Source of the DNA: Candidatus Zixiibacteriota bacterium | GTDB lineage: Bacteria; SM23-81; DAOVCL01 | Direction of reading: 5' to 3' | Assembly (NCBI GenBank): GCA_030670005.1 | Contig: DAOVCL010000132.1 | Coordinates: 1 to 5,666, forward strand | Length of the DNA stretch: 5,666 nucleotides | Part shown: piece by piece, positions 1-5,359 of the stretch | Position numbering within the stretch: the first letter of the stretch is position 1 | How the letters are laid out: each line of letters begins with the position of its first letter | The notes under the pieces: generated by a model | What the model was told of the DNA's origin: nothing | The model's database searches: none | What the model saw: the letters and a program-made list of their open reading frames with translations, nothing else | Translations under genes and position numbers: made by a program

Positions 1-36
1 CAAGGATCGCTTTAGGCGACATAAGTGAAGCGGTAA

Positions 37-1008
37 GAGGATACCCTTGTATCTCAGGTAACCATCTCCTATGGGGAGCCTACGGTTGTAGACCTTGATC
101 TCTATCCCCGTGTCAACCTCTATTTCTCAGACTTCGATTCAGACAGCGGAGACCTATCTCCCACAGGGAGCTGGCAATGGGGAAAGCCCCAATATGGCCC
201 AGGCGAGGCCCACAGTGACTCCAATCTCTGGGCAACATCCCTGGATGGTTCCTACTCTAATAACTCCAATTCTATCCTTGATTCCCCTAAGCTATACTTC
301 CCCAACTCCTCTCGGGCTACCCTTGAGTTCTGGCACTGGTATAACTGTCAGGATGCGGATGGGGGAAATCTGAAGATCTCGGTCAACGGCGATGATTGGC
401 AGATCCTCGATCCCGTAGATCCTTATCCCCAGGGTTGGGTTCCTTTAGACAACTCTGGCATACCGGGACAGCGGTGCTATACTGGGAGTCATAGCTTCTG
501 GGAGAAAGCCACCTTTAACCTCTCACCCTATTTAGGAGAGGGGGATACAGCTATCATCAGGTGGCAGTTTGGCTCAAATGGCTCGGGCAGCAAGGCAGGC
601 TGGTATATTGATGATGCAAAAGTCTATTATGTTGACTATACAGGTGGGATCAAAGATAAAGACAGAGGAGATGTGGCTCTCCCCACCTCCTATAACCTCT
701 TTCAGAACTACCCCAATCCTTTTAACTCCACCACCCTCATCCGCTACCACCTGCCCGCCGTCGGCGGTCGGCTCCCGAAGGGATCCCGACCCCTTCGGGA
801 CGGGGCGTCCGCCGTCACCCTGAGGGTTTATAACATTCTGGGACAAGAGGTGAGGACTCTGGTGGACAGGGAACACGCTCCTGGCTGCTACTCAGTGGTC
901 TGGGACGGTCGGGATGGGAATGGCAAAGAGGTTTCCTCAGGCATCTACTTCTGTCAGTTTAAGACTGAGGATTTCCAAGGAGTGCGAAAACTTCTCCTCT
1001 TAAAATGA
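37..1008 (+). CDS. 3' part of a secreted protein with C-terminal sorting (T9SS/FlgD-like) domain; 5' end frameshifted or missing
   Basis: The frame is open from 37 to the TAA at 1006-1008, but its first usable start codon is a GTG at 673, inside a recognisable domain, so the true start is upstream of the window. Stops at 13, 22 and 34 block this frame. The frame starting at position 3 reads ...SEAVRGYP up to about 47, which could join LVSQVTIS here if one base were removed near 42-50. In order, the protein shows: the tail of a probable carboxypeptidase-regulatory-like repeat (37-110); a jelly-roll/MAM-like beta-sandwich (about 115-635), with SWQWG near its start and GWYIDDAKVYY at its end, as in domains attached to secreted peptidases; then LPTSYNLFQNYPNPFNSTT and the closing SSGIYFCQFKTEDFQGVRKLLLLK, which mark the C-terminal sorting/FlgD-Ig-like domain. 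Such proteins are exported and anchored or released at the cell surface. The catalytic part, if any, is not in the window. Confidence 0.8.
   Translation, partial: EDTLVSQVTISYGEPTVVDLDLYPRVNLYFSDFDSDSGDLSPTGSWQWGKPQYGPGEAHSDSNLWATSLDGSYSNNSNSILDSPKLYFPNSSRATLEFWHWYNCQDADGGNLKISVNGDDWQILDPVDPYPQGWVPLDNSGIPGQRCYTGSHSFWEKATFNLSPYLGEGDTAIIRWQFGSNGSGSKAGWYIDDAKVYYVDYTGGIKDKDRGDVALPTSYNLFQNYPNPFNSTTLIRYHLPAVGGRLPKGSRPLRDGASAVTLRVYNILGQEVRTLVDREHAPGCYSVVWDGRDGNGKEVSSGIYFCQFKTEDFQGVRKLLLLK
753..816. repeat. In-frame GC-rich palindromic insertion inside the sorting-domain coding sequence
   Basis: A perfect 10-bp inverted repeat (773-782 TCCCGAAGGG and 791-800 CCCTTCGGGA) encloses an 8-nt loop. The block is flanked by a 9/10 direct repeat, GCCCGCCGTC at 753-762 and GTCCGCCGTC at 807-816, spaced exactly 54 bp apart (18 codons), so the reading frame is kept. 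It adds residues rich in G, R, P and D between the conserved LP and VTLRVYN strands of the sorting domain, where family members normally have only a few residues. Insertion is inferred from that family comparison; the repeats themselves are seen directly. Confidence 0.6.
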
Positions 1009-1083
1009 AAAACAGTTCACAGGGATCAGCAGTCGGTATTCCGCGCTCATTGTGGAGGTTATCATCCACAAGAGTGGTGTAAA

Positions 1084-1110
1084 CTCCCGCAGGTTCGGGA
1101 CCTGCGGGAG
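1084..1110. repeat. Perfect 11-bp inverted repeat (hairpin), related to the intragenic palindrome
   Basis: The arms CTCCCGCAGGT (1084-1094) and ACCTGCGGGAG (1100-1110) pair perfectly around the 5-nt loop TCGGG. The hairpin lies 76 nt after the stop codon of the secreted-protein gene. No T-tract follows, so it is not a classical intrinsic terminator, although it could protect or stall the 3' end of the transcript. Its left arm matches that of the intragenic palindrome (772-782) at 9 of 11 positions, which suggests a dispersed palindromic repeat family. Confidence 0.6.
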
Positions 1111-1223
1111 GGTTCAAGGTGTCTGACCTAGAGCAGTTGCCCGACCAGCACAGAAAAGTAAGTTTCCAACTCTGCCTTTTTCCTGATTCCCTTCCCCTGA
1201 CCCCTGTAAGCTGTTCCAGTGCT

Positions 1224-1249
1224 ATTCGTCCATTCGTGGAATTCGTGTT
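1224..1249 (+). repeat. Three near-tandem ATTCGT units
   Basis: ATTCGT occurs at 1224, 1232 and 1241, spaced 8 and 9 nt apart, just upstream of the membrane-protein gene. It resembles the short ATTCGTG-type repeats scattered between genes in many environmental bacterial genomes. No function can be assigned; it could also be chance. Confidence 0.3.
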
Positions 1250-1273
1250 TAAGGCTTTATTGGGAGGAAACCA

Positions 1274-1756
1274 ATGGAAAAAGGGAAGTCGTTCCCCAGG
1301 GAGGCATATCCTTGGGCATTGATCATTCTCAGGTGGATAATATGTGGTTCAATATTTGTCTTGGGATTCTATGTCTTCAATAAACTAAATCAGATGGCTG
1401 GGATCATCTACTCCATCTATGCCGTTTTTGGTGTTTTAGTTATTCTTCCTCTCTCCAGGTGCCGAAATTGTTATTGGTATGGAAAAAGATGTCAAATAGG
1501 CTGGGGACAAATCGCCGCCTTCCTCTTCCAGCAAGGGAAAGAAGACGATTTCGGCGCAAGCCTCCACTTTACCCTGCTCTTGACCCCCATCTGGGTACTC
1601 CCTTCACTCTTAGCTCTCCTCAAACTGCTCACCCAGAGGAATCTCCACTGGCTGATCATCTTTGGACTATCCTTCCTTCTTCCACTTTTGAAGAGATGGA
1701 CCCGCAAGGGCCTTGCCTGTCGCAGGTGTCCCCACCGGAAACTTTGTAATGGATAG
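1274..1756 (+). CDS. Hypothetical small membrane protein with two cysteine clusters (160 aa)
   Basis: The ATG at 1274 follows a good ribosome binding site, GGGAGG, with a 6-nt spacer. The product has about four hydrophobic segments (residues about 14-36, 43-60, 97-118 and 124-139), suggesting an inner-membrane protein. Two cysteine groups face the loops or end: C63-x2-C66-x6-C73, in the context CRNCYWYGKRCQIGWG, and C149-x2-C152-x5-C158, in CRRCPHRKLCNG at the extreme C terminus. Both are surrounded by Arg and Lys, so by the positive-inside rule they may sit on the cytoplasmic side and could together bind a metal (Zn or Fe-S) or form thiols. A Tyr-Gly-Lys-x-Cys patch looks like a family signature, but I cannot name the family or give a function. 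The gene stands alone: its plus-strand neighbour upstream is 265 bp away and mobile-element debris follows. Coding status is supported by start signal, length and amino-acid make-up. Confidence 0.75.
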   Translation: MEKGKSFPREAYPWALIILRWIICGSIFVLGFYVFNKLNQMAGIIYSIYAVFGVLVILPLSRCRNCYWYGKRCQIGWGQIAAFLFQQGKEDDFGASLHFTLLLTPIWVLPSLLALLKLLTQRNLHWLIIFGLSFLLPLLKRWTRKGLACRRCPHRKLCNG

Positions 1757-1814
1757 CGAAGCTTCGAATATAAAATGAAGAGTTGAGAATGAAAGAAACC
1801 ATTGACTGGGGAGG

Positions 1815-1868
1815 CAATGGGGTCAGCCCTTGACATTTGGACATTTGACAAATACTTCTAGGGTCAGT
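1815..1868. repeat. Solo partial copy of the RAYT-element end plus an 8-bp tandem duplication
   Basis: The 12-mer CAATGGGGTCAG at 1815-1826 recurs at 1869-1880, where it begins the left end of the miniature element. After the shared 12-mer the two copies diverge. The first is followed by GACATTTG duplicated in tandem (1832-1839 and 1840-1847) plus GACA. This looks like the abandoned end of a related element beside the intact-ended one. No matching right end for this copy is in the window. Confidence 0.45.
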
Positions 1869-1871
1869 CAA

Positions 1872-1896
1872 TGGGGTCAGGCTGAAAAATATAAAT
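1872..1896 (+). repeat. Left terminal inverted repeat of the miniature element
   Basis: It starts TGGGGTCAGGCTGAAAAATA and pairs with 2281-2305, with one mismatch at 1892. Confidence 0.8.
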
Positions 1897-1930
1897 TAGG
1901 CTTGATAGATTCGATAAAATGTGGTAAACG

Positions 1931-2258
1931 TTGGCAAGGAAACAGAGAATAGAATATCCGGGTGTGTTCTATCATGTGATAGCACAGGGAAATCGTAGGG
2001 AACCTATATTTGGAGATGCTCAAGATAGAGAAAGTTCCTTGTGCAAACTCTCAGAATGCAGAGAAAGGTATGATTTCATCCTTTACGCCTATACGCATAT
2101 GCACAACCACTTCCATTTTCTTGAGTAAAAAACCGTTATCCAGAATAATGCAAGCACTGCTGAGTTATAACCCAAAGGAGATTGCAGGATATCTGGGAAG
2201 GGTTCTACCATATTTAGAAGGCCGACTTGATATGAAGATGAGAAGTTCCAATCCATAG
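1931..2258 (+). pseudogene. REP-associated tyrosine (IS200-like, Y1) transposase remnant, frameshifted and internally deleted
   Basis: From a TTG at 1931 the product begins (M)ARKQRIEYPGVFYHVIAQGNRR, the classic start of RAYT/IS200-like transposases, and reaches the HUH metal-binding motif as NHFHF (codons at about 2108-2122). A TAA at 2126-2128 then stops it after about 65 residues. The family continuation KKPLSRIMQALL is present in the frame one base over (2127 to the TAG at 2256-2258), beside a run of six A (2127-2132). Removing one base there would restore HFHFLEKKPLSRIMQ. After IMQALL the frame jumps straight to NPKEIAGYLGR...LEGRLDMK, which resembles the C-terminal helix-turn-helix of these proteins. 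The intervening stretch, which carries the catalytic tyrosine (usually in a Y-x-H-x-NP context), is missing. The gene is therefore doubly disabled. Family identity is strong; the size of the deletion (around 100 residues) is inferred from family knowledge. Confidence 0.85.
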
Positions 2259-2280
2259 AATCAAAATTGCAGTGGTAGTT

Positions 2281-2305
2281 ATTTCTATTTTTCAGCCTGA
2301 CCCCA
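2281..2305 (-). repeat. Right terminal inverted repeat of the miniature element
   Basis: Its reverse complement matches 1872-1896 at 24 of 25 positions. It ends 3 bp from the stop codon (2309-2311) of the convergent radical SAM gene. Confidence 0.8.
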
Positions 2306-2308
2306 ATG

Positions 2309-3193
2309 TCACCAATCTGCGAACCTGTGTAGCCCAAAGCCTCTGGCTATTTCCATAGCCTTCTGATACTCTTCCTTTGTTATCCGGCGGTTGAGCCGCG
2401 GGGTCTCCGTTGCCTTATAACAGGGGCGATATTGGTCCATAATGTTTACATAGGTATCAACCGAGACCTCCTGGGCGATAAATCTCATCGCCTCCTCTGT
2501 CCCGGCCAGTCCATCGGGAAGGACGAGGTGCCTTAAAAGAAGCCCCCTTTGGGCTATCCCCCTTTGATCAAGCTCTAAGTCACCTACCTGGCGGAACATC
2601 TCCTTGATCGCCCCCTTGGCCACCTGATAATAGTCCGGGGCTTGGGAAAGCTCCTCTCCCACCTGGGGGTCTGTGTACTTCAAATCCGGCATATAGATGT
2701 CCACTAACCCATCCAGAAGTTTCAGGGCCTCCAGCGACTCGTAGCCGCCACAATTGTAAACTATGGGTAACTCCAGCCCCTTCGAATAGGCAATTCCCAA
2801 AGCTTCAATAATCTGAGGAACGAAATGTGTGGGGGTAACCAGGTTTATGTTGTGGCAACCAATGTATTGAAGGTAAAGCATCTCCTCGGCCAACCCCTCA
2901 CCCGATACCTCGTCTCCTTGGTTGAGATGGCTGATCTGATAGTTCTGACAGAAGAGACACTTCAGATTGCATCCTGCAAAGAAGATAGTCCCTGAACCAT
3001 GCCTCCCTACCAGAACAGGTTCCTCCCCAAAGTGAGGGCCCACACTCGATATGCGGGCCAGCCTTCCTCCTCCACAGAATCCCTTTTCCCCTTTTAGCCT
3101 GTTGACCTCGCATTTTCGGGGACAGAGCCTACATTCGGTGAGAAGTTCCTTAGCCTGGTTGGCCCTCTGTTTAGCCAGCTTCTCCTTAACCAC
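2309..3193 (-). CDS. Radical SAM protein, PflX-like (COG1313) pyruvate-formate-lyase-activating-enzyme homologue
   Basis: This 294-residue protein carries the radical SAM [4Fe-4S] motif C75-NLK-C79-LF-C82 in the context FFAGCNLKCLFCQNYQIS, so it should cleave S-adenosylmethionine to start radical chemistry. An N-terminal cysteine group (C21-x2-C24-x3-C28, with C40 in GEKGFCGGG) and the segments NINLVTPTHF (116-125), PIVYNCGGYE (143-152), DIYMPDLKY (165-173), RHLVLPDGLAG (221-231) and IMDQYRP (251-257) match the COG1313/PflX group rather than true PflA or AmrS. The substrate of this group is not established. Length is normal for the family. The start is a GTG at 3193; GAGGG lies only 3 nt upstream and the gene overlaps the stop of the upstream kinase by 8 bp, which suggests translational coupling. 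It is last in the minus-strand gene row, and its stop is followed at once by the RAYT element end. Confidence 0.9.
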   Translation of the reverse strand: MVKEKLAKQRANQAKELLTECRLCPRKCEVNRLKGEKGFCGGGRLARISSVGPHFGEEPVLVGRHGSGTIFFAGCNLKCLFCQNYQISHLNQGDEVSGEGLAEEMLYLQYIGCHNINLVTPTHFVPQIIEALGIAYSKGLELPIVYNCGGYESLEALKLLDGLVDIYMPDLKYTDPQVGEELSQAPDYYQVAKGAIKEMFRQVGDLELDQRGIAQRGLLLRHLVLPDGLAGTEEAMRFIAQEVSVDTYVNIMDQYRPCYKATETPRLNRRITKEEYQKAMEIARGFGLHRFADW

Positions 3194-4103
3194 TTTCCCT
3201 CATTAACTTTTCCACCTCTTCCCTGGTGGGGATGCCCTCTCTACCTCCTATCTTAGTGCACTTCAAGGCAGCGGCTCCATTGGAGAACCTCAGGGCTTTA
3301 GTCAGATCCCAGCCTTGCAGAAGGCTGTAGATAAAGGCTCCATGGAAGACATCCCCGGCTCCAGTGGTGTCTACAACCTTGACCTTAAATGAGGGCTGAT
3401 ATACGATTCCCGTGGGGGAGAAACCCACCGACCCCCTTTCTCCCAAAGTCACCACCACGACCTGATAATGAGGTCGAAAGAGGGCTTGAGCGGCCTTCTT
3501 AGGGTCTTTCAACCCGGTGTAGGTCTGGGCAAATCCCTCTGAGGTTATCAGGTAGTCGGTCAAACCGAGGATTGACTCCAGCCTTGACCTTAAGCTACCC
3601 AGGTCGAGCACTACCTTAATCCCCTCCTCCCTTGCCCACCGAGCCGCCCTTAGACAGGTTTCAGTCTCCCTTCCATCAAGATGGAGGAACCTGCAAGAGG
3701 TGATATGTTCCCTGTCCAACTCCTGGGGTTGAAGACCGGAGTTACCTGTTCTGTCCAGAGCTATGGCCTTCTTTCCATTTCTACCATCTATCCAAATATA
3801 GGCCACCGGGGTCTTGGCTTTTGGGTCAACGATGAGATGGGAGGTATCCACTTCATTTCTTTCCAACCCCTCTTTTACTCGAATCCCATTTGAGTTCTGG
3901 CCTATCTTGCCCACAAAGGAGACCCTTGCCCCCAGTCTGGCCAAGGTCACCATCGCCGTGGGAACAGGTCCTCCTCCCTGGATAGAGATCTCGGTAAATT
4001 CGGTTTTCTCATCCAAGGAGGGATAGCTGGGAAGGATGCCCAACATATCAAGGGGGGCAATCCCCAGGCCGATAACATCAAAGTGTGATCTTCGCTTTTC
4101 CAT
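3186..4103 (-). CDS. PfkB-family (ribokinase-like) carbohydrate or nucleoside kinase
   Basis: This 305-residue protein has both PfkB hallmarks. The first is the glycine-rich N-terminal region IQGGGPVPTAMVTLARLG followed by VSFVGKIGQNSNG (41-73), where the substrate binds. The second is the C-terminal DTTGAGDVFHGAF (245-257), with D251 the expected catalytic base and the GAG forming the anion hole. VTLGERGSVGF (218-228) is the usual nucleotide-site strand, and NGAAALKCTKIGGREGIPTREEV closes the fold. It should transfer phosphate from ATP to a hydroxymethyl group of a sugar, nucleoside or similar cytosolic substrate, but the sequence does not let me choose which. The ATG at 4103 has TGAGG 6 nt upstream and lies inside the 3' end of the YigZ-like gene (26-bp overlap), so expression is probably coupled to it. 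Its stop overlaps the radical SAM start. Confidence 0.92.
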   Translation of the reverse strand: MEKRRSHFDVIGLGIAPLDMLGILPSYPSLDEKTEFTEISIQGGGPVPTAMVTLARLGARVSFVGKIGQNSNGIRVKEGLERNEVDTSHLIVDPKAKTPVAYIWIDGRNGKKAIALDRTGNSGLQPQELDREHITSCRFLHLDGRETETCLRAARWAREEGIKVVLDLGSLRSRLESILGLTDYLITSEGFAQTYTGLKDPKKAAQALFRPHYQVVVVTLGERGSVGFSPTGIVYQPSFKVKVVDTTGAGDVFHGAFIYSLLQGWDLTKALRFSNGAAALKCTKIGGREGIPTREEVEKLMRESG

Positions 4104-4674
4104 TAGTGGCCTCAGTTATTGCCCTTTGGAACTTCTCGAGGAGGGATCTCCTCACCGCTACAGTCATCCTCACCCTATCAGAATATTCCTCTTCGGTAGG
4201 CTGGGCCCCAAACTGGCTCAACACCCTTTTAACCGTATTGGTTTGATCGTAGGGGAATTCCAGGGTTAAACCCTTGGTTAGATAAGCGGTAACTACTTTT
4301 GCCCCCTGCAGACAAGATAGGGCAGCCTGATGGTAGGCCCTGATGAGACCTCCCACACCCAGTTTTGTCCCGCCAAAATACCGGGTGACTATCAGGGCCA
4401 GATCGGTCAGGCCCTGAGAATCGATCGCACTCAGGATAGGTTTTCCGGCAGTCCCAGAGGGTTCTCCGGCATCGTTACACCGTAAGACCCCTCCCCTTAA
4501 CCTGTAAGCATAGGGATTGTGGCTGGCATCCCAGGATTTGGAGGATATATCCTGGAGAAAGGCCCTGGTCTCTTCCTCAGTCTTCACCGGTTTGGCTGTG
4601 GCGATAAACTTTGAACCTTTAACTTTTAGTTCACCTCTGACCAGAGCTTCAATGGTAAGATATTTATCCTCCAT
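4078..4674 (-). CDS. yigZ: YigZ/IMPACT family protein (UPF0029)
   Basis: This 198-residue protein, the usual family length, contains both diagnostic motifs of the N-terminal UPF0029 domain: DAGEPSGTAGKPIL (68-81) and LIVTRYFGGTKLGVGGLIRAY (94-114), plus the early KGSKFIA (19-25) and SHNPYAYRL (51-59). The last 60 or so residues (from about 136) form the ferredoxin-like DUF1949 domain. Eukaryotic IMPACT regulates the GCN2 kinase through GCN1; the bacterial role is uncertain, with proposals around translation or nucleic-acid binding. The ATG at 4674 is supported because MEDKYLTIEA aligns with typical family starts, although the purine-rich AGAGG abuts it without the normal spacer. It begins 20 nt after the outer-membrane-protein stop and ends 26 bp into the kinase gene. 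Confidence 0.93.
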   Translation of the reverse strand: MEDKYLTIEALVRGELKVKGSKFIATAKPVKTEEETRAFLQDISSKSWDASHNPYAYRLRGGVLRCNDAGEPSGTAGKPILSAIDSQGLTDLALIVTRYFGGTKLGVGGLIRAYHQAALSCLQGAKVVTAYLTKGLTLEFPYDQTNTVKRVLSQFGAQPTEEEYSDRVRMTVAVRRSLLEKFQRAITEATNGKAKITL

Positions 4675-4694
4675 CCTCTGGTTAAAGGGAATAG

Positions 4695-5303
4695 CTAGGG
4701 CAGGTTCAGGGTGAGACCAGCATAGATGGAATTGTATTTTGTCTTAGGATCGGTCTGGATAACCGTATACCTCCCCTCGGCAAAGATGTCAAAGGGAATC
4801 ATTGGAATATGGAACTTCAGACCAGCCAGAAGGTGGAAGCTGCTTTTGGTAGTGGAGAAGTCAGGTTCTAATTCTCCACTCGTAATAAGCTCTTTAGCAA
4901 TGTCCAGTTTAGAGCCCAAAAGATGCACACCGATTCCTCCTCCGATATACGGCTTAACCACCACCAAAGGGAGGGGAAGATTATATTTTGCTGAGGCATT
5001 CAGGGATAGGTCGTGGTAGTCAATTTCCACTGTAGTGTCTAAAACGGCTATTTCATAATCGTAGCTTTTCTTTGAATATGATACATCTGCCTCAAAATCA
5101 ATAATGGGCAGGGTGCCTACCTTTAAATGGGCTCCAATGAGAGGGAGGTTATCAATTGACAATTCTGTATTCGGATCATCCAGACTGGATATAACACCAC
5201 CCCTTAGGCCAAAACCGAGGCCTGTAATTCCAGATGCCCTGGGAACAGCCATTCCCAGAAAAAGAATAGAAAACAGCATTAAACAAATAGTTTTGCGCCT
5301 CAT
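4695..5303 (-). CDS. Outer-membrane beta-barrel protein (202 aa) with signal peptide
   Basis: The frame is open to 5357, but the start chosen is the ATG at 5303: it follows an excellent ribosome binding site (AAGGAGG at 5315-5309, 5-nt spacer), and from it the protein begins with a textbook signal peptide, MRRK followed by CLMLFSILFLGMAV and PRASG (cleavage near residues 23-25). The longer version would bury that signal. The mature part alternates polar and hydrophobic residues in strand-like blocks with Gly/aromatic turns (GLGFGLRGGVIS, IIDFEADVSYSKKSYDY, VVKPYIGGGIGVHLL, FHLLAGLKFHI, FDIFAEGRYTV, NSIYAGLTLNL). This fits an eight-stranded-type outer-membrane barrel of the OmpA/OmpW-like beta-barrel superfamily, with the last strand at the C terminus. 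The cargo or role is unknown. It lies 50 nt downstream of an ECF-type ABC ATPase gene and 20 nt upstream of yigZ. Confidence 0.85.
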   Translation of the reverse strand: MRRKTICLMLFSILFLGMAVPRASGITGLGFGLRGGVISSLDDPNTELSIDNLPLIGAHLKVGTLPIIDFEADVSYSKKSYDYEIAVLDTTVEIDYHDLSLNASAKYNLPLPLVVVKPYIGGGIGVHLLGSKLDIAKELITSGELEPDFSTTKSSFHLLAGLKFHIPMIPFDIFAEGRYTVIQTDPKTKYNSIYAGLTLNLP

Positions 5304-5308
5304 TCGTT

Positions 5309-5359
5309 CCTCCTTTTTAAGTTCCCTTATATTTACCCATTGAACTTGAGATGTCAAGT
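5309..5359 (-). promoter_or_regulatory. Leader of the barrel-protein gene: possible promoter/operator and strong ribosome binding site
   Basis: Reading on the minus strand, TTGACA (5357-5352) is a perfect -35 hexamer. The best -10 candidates downstream are TATAAG (5331-5326) at a long 20-nt spacing, or the weaker TAAATA (5335-5330) at 16 nt. A perfect 6-bp inverted repeat, ACTTGA-CATC-TCAAGT (5359-5344), covers the -35-like hexamer and the stop codon of the upstream ABC gene and could be an operator. AAGGAGG (5315-5309) is the ribosome binding site that decides the start at 5303. The promoter reading is tentative; the ribosome binding site is solid. Confidence 0.35.

Larger units (their letters stand above)
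1009..1273. other. Intergenic region without a supported gene
   Basis: This region separates the secreted-protein gene from the membrane-protein gene. It holds a strong hairpin (1084-1110), a short ATTCGT repeat (1224-1249) and the ribosome binding site of the next gene (GGGAGG, 1262-1267). An open frame crosses 1119-1322 but has no recognisable protein features, a GTG start and an overlap with the next gene, so it is not called. No clear promoter for the downstream gene was found. Confidence 0.6.
1872..2305. mobile_element. Miniature RAYT-derived element with long terminal inverted repeats (about 434 bp)
   Basis: The left end 1872-1896 and the reverse complement of 2281-2305 agree at 24 of 25 bases, with an uninterrupted 20-base core (1872-1891 and 2286-2305). 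Between them lies one broken REP-associated tyrosine transposase gene. The long inverted ends enclosing just this gene mark the unit as a discrete mobile element. The transposase is frameshifted and lacks its middle, so the copy cannot move by itself but could be mobilised in trans by a full-length relative. The right end stops 3 bp from the stop codon of the minus-strand radical SAM gene. RAYT and IS200-like enzymes use single-strand chemistry and usually leave no target duplication; none is convincing here. Confidence 0.75.

Noticed and set aside
574..876. Minus-strand open frame of 100 codons opposite the secreted-protein gene
   Set aside because: It is antisense to a well-recognised domain and has no recognisable protein features of its own.
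1119..1322. Open frame of 67 codons between the secreted-protein and membrane-protein genes
   Set aside because: GTG start without a ribosome binding site, no family features, low-complexity Ser/Pro/Leu composition, and overlap with the well-supported start at 1274.
1757..1766. CGAAGCTTCG palindrome after the membrane-protein gene as a terminator
   Set aside because: It is a loopless 10-bp palindrome followed by AATATAAAAT with no T-tract, so it cannot form a usual terminator hairpin.
2123..2135. Programmed ribosomal frameshifting in the transposase at the run of six A
   Set aside because: Some IS families use A-rich slippery sites, but this transposase family is not known to, and the protein also lacks its catalytic middle region. 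Simple decay explains both.
1867..2311. GTCA at both flanks of the miniature element as a 4-bp target duplication
   Set aside because: Four bases that are frequent in this neighbourhood and unevenly offset from the two ends (one versus two bases); chance is a sufficient explanation, and Y1-type transposition does not normally duplicate targets.
2089..2337. Minus-strand open frame across the element border
   Set aside because: It runs antisense through the transposase remnant and into the end of the radical SAM gene; it has no start signal or family features.
5304..5357. Longer start for the barrel protein, adding 18 residues
   Set aside because: It would place the signal peptide internally, overlaps the upstream gene's stop, and lacks a ribosome binding site; the ATG at 5303 has an ideal one.
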